From assembly GCA_016929445.1 (NCBI GenBank), contig JAFGIU010000100.1:1-37591 (forward strand): a stretch of 37,591 bases of DNA, read 5' to 3'. The DNA comes from Candidatus Omnitrophota bacterium (GTDB lineage: Bacteria; Omnitrophota; Gorgyraeia; JAFGIU01). Of this stretch, positions 24,827 through 33,288 are shown piece after piece. The notes beneath the pieces were generated by a model. That model saw only the letters and a list, made by a program, of their open reading frames with translations, had not been told where the DNA came from and did not search any database. The stretch's first letter is position 1; every line of letters begins with the position of its first letter. The position numbers and the translations under genes are program-made.

Positions 24827-26179
24827 CTACCCAATCATAATACTTTCAACCGGATACTTGTAGTTCGCACTGCGCTCGTCGTTGGCCATGGCCAACACCA
24901 CCGTTAAGGTCCCGATTCGACCCACAAACATCGTCAGGGTGAGCAGTAATCTGCCTATCGAACTTAAATTGGTTGTTTCAGACGGCCACAGGCCTACCGT
25001 ACCAAATGCGGAAGTGGTTTTAAACAACGCCTTCAGGAAATACCCTGCCTGGTTGGCGCTATGCTGCTCCGAAGCGCACAGGCACAAGGTGACAACCAAA
25101 ATCCATGTCAGGCTCAACACAAAGACCAAGGCGGCCTTTTGGAACACAGCCTGCGGAATGGTCTTCTTGAACAAAAATATGCCAGGACGGTTTTTGATAG
25201 CTGCCATGACCCAAGCGTGCAGAATACCGAGCGTTGTGACTTTAATTCCTCCCGCGCAGCTCCCGGGACCGGCGCCCACAAACATCAAACAAACCAGAAC
25301 AAAGAGCGTGGCTGCACTAAAATGGCTGTTATCTATCGTGCTGAAGCCCGCACTACGGCTTGAAACTGATTCGAAGAGAGCACACAAAATTCTTTCCGGC
25401 ACACTCTTTCCCGCCAAGGAGTGATTCCACTCAAAGGCCAACATCAAGGCCGCGCCGCCAAAAACCAGACAAGTCGTAACGGTAAGGACCACCTGCGTTT
25501 GCAGGCTAAAACGTTTCTTGGTAGGAGAGAGTTGATCCCATCGCCGGATACGGGACAAATCCCAGAGCACGAGAAAGCCCATGCCCCCGGCAATAATCAA
25601 GCCTGCGAAAATCAGGTTAACGATCCAGTCCCCGGACCACTGCTGCAAACTGTCCGAATACAGCCCAAAACCTGCATTGCAAAAGGCTGAAATCGTGTGA
25701 AAAAGCGAATCCCAGAACAATGTCTGCGGAGGAAGATCACGCGTAATCCCCCAATAGGACATAAGCATCACTGTGCCCAAGGCCTCAAAAACAAGCACCA
25801 TCACAATGATCCGCTTCAGCAGCGTACGGATGCTCACAATATGCTCACCGCCGGTCTGTTCCATGAGCACCGAGTCGTAGTTGAAGAGCCGCCGTTTCAA
25901 TAAAATTCCGAAAAGCGTGCCCAAGGCCATAATCCCGATCCCGCCCATCTGGATGAGAGCCAGAATGACAACCTGCCCCCAGAAGGTGAAGTACGACCCG
26001 GTGTCCACCACTGTAAGGCCTGTGACCGTCAGCGCGCTTGTGGCGGTAAAGAGGGCATCAATATACGGGAGCTTTTCCCCGTGCACATTGGCCCAGGGCA
26101 TTCTCAAAAGAAATGTCCCCAACGCCATGACGAGCAGATAGCTCAATGCAATGATCCGTTGGGGACTATGAGCGCGCAT
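24827..26179 (-). CDS. ktrB: KtrB/TrkH-type potassium transporter membrane subunit
   Basis: 450-residue polytopic protein with the fourfold M1-P-M2 layout. Each pore segment keeps its filter Gly: ALTVTGLTVVD, AFCNAGFGL, SRSAGFSTID and AFGTVGLWP. The QMGGIG stretch and an Arg-containing last helix are typical. KtrB with its KtrA partner imports K+. The gene lies between rplT and ktrA on the same strand. The start is the ATG at 26179, with a weak upstream GGAAAG. Confidence 0.93.
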   Translation of the reverse strand: MRAHSPQRIIALSYLLVMALGTFLLRMPWANVHGEKLPYIDALFTATSALTVTGLTVVDTGSYFTFWGQVVILALIQMGGIGIMALGTLFGILLKRRLFNYDSVLMEQTGGEHIVSIRTLLKRIIVMVLVFEALGTVMLMSYWGITRDLPPQTLFWDSLFHTISAFCNAGFGLYSDSLQQWSGDWIVNLIFAGLIIAGGMGFLVLWDLSRIRRWDQLSPTKKRFSLQTQVVLTVTTCLVFGGAALMLAFEWNHSLAGKSVPERILCALFESVSSRSAGFSTIDNSHFSAATLFVLVCLMFVGAGPGSCAGGIKVTTLGILHAWVMAAIKNRPGIFLFKKTIPQAVFQKAALVFVLSLTWILVVTLCLCASEQHSANQAGYFLKALFKTTSAFGTVGLWPSETTNLSSIGRLLLTLTMFVGRIGTLTVVLAMANDERSANYKYPVESIMIG

Positions 26180-26213
26180 TAATTGTCAATCACTTTCCGA
26201 GCCGTAAGAAATC

Positions 26214-26588
26214 CTAAGCCGAAGCAGTCTCAGCGCCGCATCCTTCTTTGGCCGCATTGACAACCTGCGTAAAGGTCTCCGGGTCACGAGCCGCAATGTC
26301 CGCAAGGATCTTGCGGTCCAGCTCAATTCCCGAGGCCTTGAGCCCGGCAATAAAACGGCTGTAGGCAATCCCATTTTCTCTGCACGCGGCAGAGATACGG
26401 GTAATCCAAAGTCTGCGAAAATCTCTCTTCTTGTTCCGGCGATCGCGTGTCTGATAGGCCAACGACCTCCGCAACACTTCGGAGGCGGTGCGGATCAATT
26501 TGCTCCGGCCGCCAAACTGGCCTTTAACAGCTTTAAGAATGCGGTTACGGCGTTGCCTGGAAGCCGGTACCGCGGTTGTGCGTGGCAT
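26214..26588 (-). CDS. rplT: 50S ribosomal protein L20
   Basis: 124 residues, standard L20: [59 protein letters not shown], then [39 protein letters not shown] lies six bases before the ATG at 26588. It follows rpmI across a 127-base gap with a hairpin, where L20 could act on its own message, as known for this operon in other bacteria. Confidence 0.98.
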   Translation of the reverse strand: MPRTTAVPASRQRRNRILKAVKGQFGGRSKLIRTASEVLRRSLAYQTRDRRNKKRDFRRLWITRISAACRENGIAYSRFIAGLKASGIELDRKILADIAARDPETFTQVVNAAKEGCGAETASA

Positions 26589-26665
26589 AAGAAACCTCTC
26601 TTTTGATCAGGCGAACCGCAAGAATTTTCGATCCACTCTGGATGAGCCCCAGAACCTTTGAACCG

Positions 26666-26688
26666 GCCCGTGTCTCCGCGACAAGGGC
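26666..26688 (-). other. Hairpin in the rpmI-rplT spacer
   Basis: On the minus strand GCCCTTGTC-GCGGA-GACACGGGC forms an 8-bp stem with one internal mismatch (T/C), about 80 bases before rplT. The rpmI-rplT gap of 127 bases is unusually long for this operon. A processing site or an L20-responsive structure is possible but unproven. Confidence 0.45.
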
Positions 26689-26715
26689 AGCTCGGGTCTC
26701 CTTCAACAATTTGAT

Positions 26716-26916
26716 TTAGGCGTACGGCATCGCGTGCTTGAGAGCTTTGGAATAGGTCTCATTACGCACAATCTGGGACTGACGCAGCTTGCGGCGCGTC
26801 TTTGCGCTCTTGCCCGTCATTAGGTGGCTGGAACCGCCCTTGCGGCGCACAACCTTGCCCGTCCCGGTGATCTTGAATCGCTTGGCAACGCCCTTACGAG
26901 TCTTCAGCTTCGGCAT
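26716..26916 (-). CDS. rpmI: 50S ribosomal protein L35
   Basis: 66 residues with the L35 hallmark [37 protein letters not shown] and basic C-terminus. The ATG at 26916 is preceded by AAGGA at five-base spacing; it overlaps the end of infC by 23 bases. An earlier in-frame ATG at 26934 adds six residues absent from the family. Confidence 0.97.
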   Translation of the reverse strand: MPKLKTRKGVAKRFKITGTGKVVRRKGGSSHLMTGKSAKTRRKLRQSQIVRNETYSKALKHAMPYA

Positions 26917-27472
26917 GACTGTCCTTCTTTCCATCTTCCGAGGACTCAGAGCCTCGGATCCCTGTTGATTTCGGAGCTAAATACATCACCATCAGGCGTC
27001 CTTCGGAGGAAGGCGGCTTTTCAATTTGAGCCACATCTTTCAGCTCCTCCGCTACTCGATCCAAGACAATGCGTCCCAGTTCAGGGTGAGACATCTCTCT
27101 TCCTCTAAAAATGAGAGTGACCTTTGCCTTATCCCCGTGAAGCAAAAAACGTCTTAGGTGTCCGACCTTCGTCTGGAGATCATGCTCGCCGATCTTCGGC
27201 TTAATCTGAATCTCCTTCAGTTGATGTTGATGCTGCTTCTTCTTCTGTTCCTTGGTCTTCTTTGTCTGATCATAGACATACTTATGGAAGTCCATGATGC
27301 GACATACGGGAGGTTGAGCCGTTGGAGCAACTTCCACAAGATCCAAATCTGCGTCTCGCGCCGCCTTCTGAGCATCCTTAACCTGCACCACCCCAAGCTG
27401 CTCGCCTTCAGCGCCAATCAGTCTAACTTCTGGAACTCGAATTCTCTCATTGACTCTTAATTTCGGTGGTAT
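26894..27472 (-). CDS. infC: Translation initiation factor IF-3, probable AUA start
   Basis: The N-domain reads [24 protein letters not shown], the linker is helical and Lys-rich ([15 protein letters not shown]), and the C-domain has [17 protein letters not shown] and [16 protein letters not shown]. There is no ATG at the N-terminus. The frame can begin at TTG 27496 (weak AAGGG four bases before) or at ATA 27472. The latter has GGGAGG six bases upstream and gives the usual family N-terminus. infC is known for non-AUG starts (AUU in E. coli), used in self-control by IF3, so I favour the ATA. An acidic tail of about 20 residues ends the protein. Confidence 0.93.
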   Translation of the reverse strand: MPPKLRVNERIRVPEVRLIGAEGEQLGVVQVKDAQKAARDADLDLVEVAPTAQPPVCRIMDFHKYVYDQTKKTKEQKKKQHQHQLKEIQIKPKIGEHDLQTKVGHLRRFLLHGDKAKVTLIFRGREMSHPELGRIVLDRVAEELKDVAQIEKPPSSEGRLMVMYLAPKSTGIRGSESSEDGKKDSHAEAEDS

Positions 27473-27508
27473 GGCACTCCTCCCGTAGCGGCACAAAGCC
27501 GCCCTTGT

Positions 27509-29302
27509 TTAGCCCCGCAGCTGCTCGAGTCTTTTTACTTGTTCGATAAAGACATCGGACAAAACTGGATTTTCCAGCTCCGGGACCTCTATATCTCGAC
27601 GCGCACGCACCGATACGGTGCCCGCTTCCACTTCTCTCTTACCCAAAACAAGCATAAAGGGGATCTTCTGGGTTTCAGCAAGACGGATCTTATTTTGCAT
27701 CTTCTCCGAACGCGAGTCCAGCTCCACGCGAACTCCAGCAGCCCTCAATTTATCTGTAACCTCTTGTGCTGCAACAAGTTGATCATCACTAATAGGGATC
27801 ACAACGGCCTGCACCGGAGCCAGCCACACGGGGAATGCCCCGCCATAGTGCTCCACCAGGGTGCCCATAAAGCGCTCCATACTTCCCAGGAGCGCCCGGT
27901 GCACCATAATCGGCTGATGTTTCTGACCGTCCTTCCCAACATAGCTAACGTCAAAGCGTTCGGGGAGAAAATAATCGCACTGAATCGTCGCGCATTGCCA
28001 GGACCGTCCCAGTGCATCCTTTATCTTAATATCAATCTTCGGCCCGTAGAAAGCGCCTTCGCCTTCCTGGACCTCGTAGTCCATTCCGCTTCGGTTGAGC
28101 GCCTCCTTGAGACCCTCCTCTGCCAATTCCCACTGGGCATCCTCACCGATGGACTTCTCCGGCCGGGTGCTGAGCTCTACTTCGAAACCTTCAAACCCGA
28201 AGGTCTGCATAATGTGACGCATAAAATCAATCGCACCGACAATCTCGTCGACAAGCTGCTCAGGCAAACAAAAAATATGTGCGTCATCCTGGGTAAAACC
28301 GCGAACCCTCAGGAGCCCGTGCAACACGCCTGATTTCTCATTGCGGTGCACATTCCCGAGCTCAAAGAAACGTACCGGCAGATCCCGCCAACTTCGAACT
28401 GATGTTTGGTACACCTTAATATGCCCTGGGCAGTTCATCGGTTTGACCGCATATTCAACACCGTCCGCCTCAAGGATATACATATTCTCCTTATAGTAGT
28501 CGTAGTGCCCGGACTGGCGCCAGATATCGGCCCGCAACAAATGCGGCGTAACTAAAGGACTGTATCCCCGAAGCAGGTGCTCTTTCTTCAGAAAATCTTC
28601 GATAATCCATCGCAGTTGCGCACCCTTGGGATGAAAAAACACCATTCCCGGCCCGGCCTCTTCCTGGATACTCCATAGATCCAGCTGGGTCCCGAGCTTG
28701 CGGTGATCCCGGCGCCGGGCCTCTTCAAGGGCTTCCAAATAAGCCTCCTGAGCTTCTTGGCTGTCCCAGGCCGTGCCGTAAATGCGCTGCAGCATCGGAT
28801 TGGTTTCTATGCCGCGCCAGTATGCGCCGGCCACACTCAAGAGCTTAAAGGCCTTAATATCCGAGGTGTTTGCCGTATGAGGGCCGTCGCAGAGATCGCT
28901 GAAATCCCCATCCGTAAAAATGGAGACCTGCTCATCCGGAATACCCCGGATAATCTCTGCCTTAAAATGCTCTCCCTTTTCCTCAAAGAGCCGGAGCGCC
29001 TCAGCCTTGGGCATGGACGAACGCTTGAACTCATGAGCCTCTGCCACAATTTTGCCCATCTCGGATTCTATCCGGGCCAAATGTTCGTCCGTCAACTGCT
29101 CAGGGCAATCAATATCGTAGTAAAAACCGTTTTCAATCGGAGGGCCAATGGCCAACTTTGTTTCCGGCCATAGACGGCGGATGGCCTGAGCCATCACATG
29201 GCTGGCGCTATGCCGCAACGCATACAGCGGATCGCTTGCCTGTAATTCGCTGCTCTTGCTTCCGTCTGTTCTTTGTTTTGTAGTCATTGTCAACTTTGTC
29301 AT
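27509..29302 (-). CDS. thrS: Threonyl-tRNA synthetase, form without the TGS domain
   Basis: 597 residues. The N-terminus goes almost directly into the editing domain: RHSASHVMAQAIRR (HxxxH), ENGFYYDID, and SDLCDGPHTANTSDIKAFKL with its Cys. The N-terminal TGS domain (about 60 residues in E. coli ThrRS) is missing. The catalytic core has zinc-binding KPMNCPGHIKVYQ, RNEKSGVLHGLLRVRGFTQDDAHIFC, and motif 3 MVHRALLGSMERFMG; the C-terminal anticodon-binding domain starts at VWLAPVQAVVIPI. Start 29302 or the ATG at 29287; neither has a clear ribosome site and a repeat element sits directly upstream. Confidence 0.96.
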   Translation of the reverse strand: MTKLTMTTKQRTDGSKSSELQASDPLYALRHSASHVMAQAIRRLWPETKLAIGPPIENGFYYDIDCPEQLTDEHLARIESEMGKIVAEAHEFKRSSMPKAEALRLFEEKGEHFKAEIIRGIPDEQVSIFTDGDFSDLCDGPHTANTSDIKAFKLLSVAGAYWRGIETNPMLQRIYGTAWDSQEAQEAYLEALEEARRRDHRKLGTQLDLWSIQEEAGPGMVFFHPKGAQLRWIIEDFLKKEHLLRGYSPLVTPHLLRADIWRQSGHYDYYKENMYILEADGVEYAVKPMNCPGHIKVYQTSVRSWRDLPVRFFELGNVHRNEKSGVLHGLLRVRGFTQDDAHIFCLPEQLVDEIVGAIDFMRHIMQTFGFEGFEVELSTRPEKSIGEDAQWELAEEGLKEALNRSGMDYEVQEGEGAFYGPKIDIKIKDALGRSWQCATIQCDYFLPERFDVSYVGKDGQKHQPIMVHRALLGSMERFMGTLVEHYGGAFPVWLAPVQAVVIPISDDQLVAAQEVTDKLRAAGVRVELDSRSEKMQNKIRLAETQKIPFMLVLGKREVEAGTVSVRARRDIEVPELENPVLSDVFIEQVKRLEQLRG

Positions 29303-29307
29303 TCCCG

Positions 29308-29328
29308 TCCACCACGATTTATGGTGGA
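29308..29328. repeat. 21-nt hairpin repeat upstream of thrS
   Basis: TCCACCA-N7-TGGTGGA, the same 7+7+7 plan as at 3156, 3177 and 12344, with compensating C-to-T/G-to-A changes that keep the arms paired. It follows GTCATTCCCG, also found in near form before the 12344 copy. It lies six bases upstream of the thrS ATG at 29302. Confidence 0.7.
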
Positions 29329-29399
29329 GGAATCTACTCGTGTAAGAGGCTCATTCGCGCATTTAATGGTTAACCGGGGTGTCCGCCGCACCCACAAAA

Positions 29400-29476
<77 letters not shown>

Positions 29477-29549
29477 AAAGCCTGTCAACGTACCTTACTC
29501 CCTCAACGGCTGCAAAGCCGGAGGACGCACCGATCTATCACCGCGTATA

Positions 29550-29633
29550 TGCCGGGAGCCGGACTTGAACCGGCACGTCCTTTCGGACCCGGGATTTTAA
29601 GTCCCGTGCGTCTGCCAATTTCGCCATCCCGGC
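29550..29633 (-). tRNA. tRNA-Leu (anticodon TAA), no encoded CCA
   Basis: Minus-strand class II tRNA: acceptor GCCGGGA/TCCCGGC, anticodon stem CGGGA/TCCCG around CTTAAAA (TAA), short variable stem, T-arm GCCGGTTCAAGTCCGGC, discriminator A followed by TAT, so CCA is added later. Confidence 0.94.
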
Positions 29634-29704
29634 CAAAATGACGTCGTGACTTACCAACCGCAGAGCTAATCATCACCGGCGGAATTTGACACGAACGCGT
29701 CACT

Positions 29705-29779
29705 TGGAGGCGCGGGTCGGACTCGAACCGACGAATAGCGGTTTTGCAGACCGCTGCCTTACCCCTTGGCTACCGCGCC
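29705..29779 (-). tRNA. tRNA-Cys (anticodon GCA), CCA encoded
   Basis: Minus-strand cloverleaf: acceptor GGCGCGG/CCGCGCC, anticodon stem GCGGT/ACCGC around CTGCAAA (GCA), T-arm GTCGGTTCGAGTCCGAC, discriminator T, encoded CCA (29705-29707). It is the first tRNA of the Cys-Leu-Val group that runs into thrS. Confidence 0.95.
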
Positions 29780-29812
29780 AAAACCTATACTCAGGACTCC
29801 CAGACAATGTGC

Positions 29813-29845
29813 CAAAAATAAACGCACTTAGACGAATCTAAGTGC
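29813..29845 (-). terminator. Intrinsic terminator of the pseudopilin gene
   Basis: On the minus strand a perfect 9-bp stem GCACTTAGA-TTCG-TCTAAGTGC (29845-29824) is followed by GTTTATTTTT. It lies 21 bases after the prepilin stop and isolates it from the tRNA-Cys-Leu-Val-thrS transcript. The stem is AT-mixed but the T-run is good. Confidence 0.8.
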
Positions 29846-29865
29846 TTGGGAGCGTACCTGCACCA

Positions 29866-30339
29866 TCAATCTAGTGACGGCGACCAAGAGCCGCCTGAGC
29901 CCGGTTGCCAACGCACATCCCCCCCAACCGCGGCCACATTCCCGCCTCGGCCACGATGATTGTCCGGGTTATCGTGCGCAATAATTGTTGTGGAAGGATC
30001 CGAAGTGGTCAGTCCGCTCACATAAGTGTAGTCGCCCGAAGACGCAGATGCAGGCGCTTCGCTGCCGGAGCCCGGACACATAAAGACTTCGAGATTATCC
30101 ACGTAATCTGGGTAAAGGTCATCCAGGCTCTTGGGAAAGCGCTCGTTATGATCGGATGCATACATTTGGCAACCCACGACAATATTCCGCAGATTGCTGG
30201 CGCACTTTGCTTGCGCTGCCTTCCGACGCGCGGTCTGGATTCCAGAGGTCAGGAACGTAAATAAAATGCCAATGATCGCAATGACAGTGAGAAGCTCAAT
30301 GAGTGTAAAGCCTTTTCGCTGTCTATGAAATAGGAACAA
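29866..30339 (-). CDS. Type II/IV prepilin-like protein (pseudopilin, N-methylation motif)
   Basis: 157 residues. RKGFTLIELLTVIAIIGIL at residues 8-26 is the prepilin peptidase site (cleavage after Gly10, Glu at mature position 5) and the membrane helix. Two later motifs, CASNLRNI and a C-terminal HRGRGGNVAAVGGDVRW, are typical of the small pseudopilin-like proteins common in PVC and related phyla. The start is a TTG at 30339 with GGAG nine bases upstream; no ATG exists before the motif. It has its own terminator and no secretion genes beside it, so its role (T2SS or T4P) is not fixed. Confidence 0.88.
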   Translation of the reverse strand: MFLFHRQRKGFTLIELLTVIAIIGILFTFLTSGIQTARRKAAQAKCASNLRNIVVGCQMYASDHNERFPKSLDDLYPDYVDNLEVFMCPGSGSEAPASASSGDYTYVSGLTTSDPSTTIIAHDNPDNHRGRGGNVAAVGGDVRWQPGSGGSWSPSLD

Positions 30340-30374
30340 TTGTCATAACTCCATGGGCGCTAAGTCTTTCGAGG

Positions 30375-31040
30375 TTAGCATAGGGGCTTAAGCTTGTCAA
30401 GAAGCTGCCGGGCCAAGGCAGGCTTCTCCCCCCGATGGATCTCCGGAGTAACGTCCCCGGGCACCACAAAGGCCACGCTCAGAGGAGCGTCACCAAAAGG
30501 CCCCTTCCCTTCTTCCAAACGACAGGCCACCATAAGATCCAACCCCTTCTCCCGCAGCTTTCTCTTGGCCTCCGCAATCCACTGAGCCCGGCTATCCAGC
30601 GAAAAACCGACGACAATTTGGCCCGGCCGCCGCTTGGACGAGGCCTCAGCCACTAGATCCGGATTGGGAACAAGCTCCAGGGCCCACCCCCCTTCCTTAT
30701 CCAACCCCTTTGTTTTCTTTATCTTAGAGATATTTAACTTCTTGGGTCGATAATCTGCAACCGCGGCCGCCATAATCAGTGCCTGGGCCCGGGCAAAGTG
30801 GGTATGGATGGCCTCCCCCATTTGCCGCGCGGTGATCACGGGAATAAACTCAACCCCGGCAGGAGGCTTGAGCGCCGTGGGACCGCTGATTAAAGTGACT
30901 GTGTGACCCCGGCGCACGGCGACCCGGGCAATCTCATAGCCAAAGGTACCGCTGGACTGATTGGACAGGAAGCGCACCGGATCCAGGGCTTCACGGGTAG
31001 GCCCCGCCGTGACAACTAAGTGTTGATTTTTGGTAGACAC
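30375..31040 (-). CDS. coaB: Phosphopantothenate-cysteine ligase domain (CoaB), separate frame
   Basis: CoaB makes 4'-phosphopantothenoylcysteine, the second half of the usually fused CoaBC. It begins at the GTG at 31040 (VSTKNQHLVVTAGPTREALDPVRFLSNQSSGTFGYEIA) and includes AAAVADYRPK, then the NPDLVAEAS and VVGFSLDSR segments and a Lys-rich nucleotide site. At 221 residues it is close to the CoaB half of fused enzymes. Its frame is offset from coaC by one base and they overlap over 25 bases (31016-31040), so the fusion is broken here. Confidence 0.9.
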   Translation of the reverse strand: MSTKNQHLVVTAGPTREALDPVRFLSNQSSGTFGYEIARVAVRRGHTVTLISGPTALKPPAGVEFIPVITARQMGEAIHTHFARAQALIMAAAVADYRPKKLNISKIKKTKGLDKEGGWALELVPNPDLVAEASSKRRPGQIVVGFSLDSRAQWIAEAKRKLREKGLDLMVACRLEEGKGPFGDAPLSVAFVVPGDVTPEIHRGEKPALARQLLDKLKPLC

Positions 31041-31576
31041 GTATCGACCTGTGCGAGGATTTCTTTGAGCGGCGCCACATGGCCCACGCCATATGTCTTG
31101 CAGGCCAAATCCCCTTCGACCGGCCCGACAAAGCGATACCCCCACTCCTTGAGCACTGCAACATTCCGCTTTACAGCCGGATGCTCCCACATATGCACAT
31201 TCATAGCCGGAGCAAAAAGCACAGGGGCCTGAGACGCAAAAATCACACAAGTCAAGAGATCGTCACAGATCCCGTTGGCTACCCTGCCCAATATGTTGGC
31301 GGTACAAGGAGCCACCAAAATAAGATCGGCGGAGCCGGCCAGCGTAATATGCAGAGGGTCCTCGCCCGCTTGGGATTCCCACAAGTCGGTGTAAACCGGT
31401 TCCCCGCTAAAAGTCCGCAGGGATAGCGGTGTAACAAACTGTGATCCCGAGGAAGTCAGAATCACAGGAACACGATACCCTGCCTGCACCAAAGCTTTCA
31501 CGATTTCCGGACTGCGGAAGCTGGCGATGGTCCCCGTGATTCCCAAAAGAACCGCGGGACCTTGGGAGGCTGTCAT
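31016..31576 (-). CDS. coaC: Phosphopantothenoylcysteine decarboxylase domain (CoaC)
   Basis: FMN-dependent decarboxylase half of CoaBC, 186 residues. Motifs are LLGITGTIASFRSPEIVKAL, TSSGSQFVTPLSL, the active-site HITLAGSADLILVAPCTAN with His, and the APAMNVHMWEHPAV clamp with PVEGDLACKTYG containing the catalytic Cys. The start is the ATG at 31576, overlapping the rpoZ stop as ATGA. The protein ends at a TAG where fused homologues run on; the coaB frame begins at 31040. Confidence 0.92.
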   Translation of the reverse strand: MTASQGPAVLLGITGTIASFRSPEIVKALVQAGYRVPVILTSSGSQFVTPLSLRTFSGEPVYTDLWESQAGEDPLHITLAGSADLILVAPCTANILGRVANGICDDLLTCVIFASQAPVLFAPAMNVHMWEHPAVKRNVAVLKEWGYRFVGPVEGDLACKTYGVGHVAPLKEILAQVDTCLPKINT

Positions 31577-31776
31577 TCTTTTATCTCTGTCCCTTCCCAC
31601 ATAATCTTATCCTGCAAGATCTCTTCTATGACCACGACGCTGGACTTCTTGCCCTTGGATTCCACAAGCGGCGGAGCGCCCGAACCAAGCGCGCTCACAC
31701 GCCTGGAAGCCAAGATCACCATCTTGTAGGCACTCCCCATCTTGTCCATCAATTCATCGATCGGCAGATATGACAT
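31573..31776 (-). CDS. rpoZ: RNA polymerase omega subunit
   Basis: 67 residues. YLPIDELMDKMGSAYKMVILASRRVSAL matches the omega core that clamps the beta' C-terminus. AAGGA is six bases before the ATG at 31776. The place between gmk and coaBC is the usual one, and the C-terminal part (EEILQDKIMWE) fits short omega forms. The stop overlaps coaC. Confidence 0.9.
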   Translation of the reverse strand: MSYLPIDELMDKMGSAYKMVILASRRVSALGSGAPPLVESKGKKSSVVVIEEILQDKIMWEGTEIKE

Positions 31777-31779
31777 GAG

Positions 31780-32391
31780 TTATCCTTTCACCCTGCACCG
31801 TTCGGCTATCACAATACTGCGCAGCTTCGCAACGGCAACGCTAAGTTGATCATTCACAACCACATAATCGTATTCGGCCATCCGGCTCAACTCTTCTTTG
31901 GCCACTTCCAACCGCAAACTCATTTCATCCGCAGTATCACGGCTGCGCCTTGCCAGGCGTTCCCGCAGCACGCTCACCGACGGCGGGGCCAGAAACACAT
32001 GGATGCTCTCCGGACAACGCCTGCGGATTTGCGCAGCTCCCTGCACGTCAATCGCTACCAGCACGTCCTTCCCGTTGCGATGGTGCTTGAGAATCTGATC
32101 ACCCGGGGTTCCGTAGTACTGTCTAAACACGCGAGCTGATTCCAACAGAGCTTTCTTCTTCTTGAGACGCCGGAACTCTTCCACGCTGACAAAACAGTAG
32201 TCCCTGCCGTTGCGTTCACCCTTTTTTGGCGCGCGCGTAGTCACAGAAACCGACTGAACCACATTGGCATTCTGGCGGCACAATCGCCTGGCCAAGGTAG
32301 TCTTGCCGGTGCCCGAAGGTCCTGAGAGAACAATAAGGAGAGGTCCCCGGACCACTCCTTTGCTCAGTGTTCGATGACGACGCACGTTCAC
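31780..32391 (-). CDS. gmk: Guanylate kinase
   Basis: 203 residues. After a short basic N-terminus, VLSGPSGTGKTTLARRL is the Walker A (about 22-38), then SVTTRAPKKGERNGRDYCFVS binds GMP, and YYGTPGDQI and VLVAIDVQGAAQIRRR follow. The start is the GTG at 32391 overlapping the yicC stop in GTGA. The reaction is GMP + ATP to GDP + ADP. Confidence 0.96.
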   Translation of the reverse strand: MNVRRHRTLSKGVVRGPLLIVLSGPSGTGKTTLARRLCRQNANVVQSVSVTTRAPKKGERNGRDYCFVSVEEFRRLKKKKALLESARVFRQYYGTPGDQILKHHRNGKDVLVAIDVQGAAQIRRRCPESIHVFLAPPSVSVLRERLARRSRDTADEMSLRLEVAKEELSRMAEYDYVVVNDQLSVAVAKLRSIVIAERCRVKG

Positions 32392-33284
32392 TCGACGTTT
32401 TGAACTTGCTCGCGGATTCTTTCAACCGCAGCTTTCATGCCAATAACCGCCCGGCTAATGGTAGAGTCCGATGACTTCTGCCCAATTGTGTTCACTTCAC
32501 GGTGCATCTCCTGCGCCGTAAAATCCAACTCCTTACCAACCGATTTGTTCTTGTTGACCTGAGCAATCAGGGTCCTCATATGCTTGATATGGGTTTTGGC
32601 GCGCACAAGTTCCTCTCGAACATCCGTGCTGCGGGCATATCCAAAGATTTCCGTGTCTAACCGGACCTTGTCGATTTGCCCGTTTTTGCTGCCCAAAAGT
32701 TCCCGGGACAATCCCTGCAAACGCTTGCGGTGATACTCCAGCACCTCGGGTAACCGCGTCCGGATCTTGGTCAAACCCTCATCGACCCGGCGAAGCTGGG
32801 AGGAGAGCTCGCTGCGCAAGGCTTTGCCTTCGCGCGTCCGGCTTTGGACAAGGCGCATCACTGCCTGGTCCACGGCCCGTTTCACAAGCAACCACGGCAC
32901 ATCTTCACCCAAACCCTCCGGCTGAATGACCCTCACAATCTCCGGATGCGCAGCCACTTGCTCCACACTCAACTCGTCACTGATCCCGAGCTTCTTAGCC
33001 AGCCGCCGCATTTTCCTGACATAATCCAAGGCGATGTCTTCGTTGATCTGGATCTTTGCGTCGCGTGTATCACGTATTTTGTAACTCAGGAAGAGAACGA
33101 TCTTTCCGCGCCGGATTTTGCCCTGCACCAACGCGCGGATCTTCTCCTCTGTCACGGGCCACTCGCGCGGCAGCCTGCACGAAAGGTCAAAGTAGCGGTG
33201 GTTCAGCGAGCGCATTTCAACCACCACTTCCCTGCCGTTCGCAATTGCGCGGCCCTCGCCATACCCCGTCATGGATCTAATCAT
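32388..33284 (-). CDS. yicC: YicC-family endoribonuclease
   Basis: 298 residues, full length. The N-terminal MIRSMTGYGEG and EMRSLNHRYFDLSCRLP, the centre, and the C-terminal VGKELDFTAQEMHREVNTIGQKSSD are the family hallmarks. E. coli YicC is an RNA-cleaving protein linked to sRNA turnover. The yicC-gmk-rpoZ-coaBC order is conserved in many bacteria, with gmk coupled by a four-base overlap. Confidence 0.93.
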   Translation of the reverse strand: MIRSMTGYGEGRAIANGREVVVEMRSLNHRYFDLSCRLPREWPVTEEKIRALVQGKIRRGKIVLFLSYKIRDTRDAKIQINEDIALDYVRKMRRLAKKLGISDELSVEQVAAHPEIVRVIQPEGLGEDVPWLLVKRAVDQAVMRLVQSRTREGKALRSELSSQLRRVDEGLTKIRTRLPEVLEYHRKRLQGLSRELLGSKNGQIDKVRLDTEIFGYARSTDVREELVRAKTHIKHMRTLIAQVNKNKSVGKELDFTAQEMHREVNTIGQKSSDSTISRAVIGMKAAVERIREQVQNVE

Positions 33285-33288
33285 AAGC

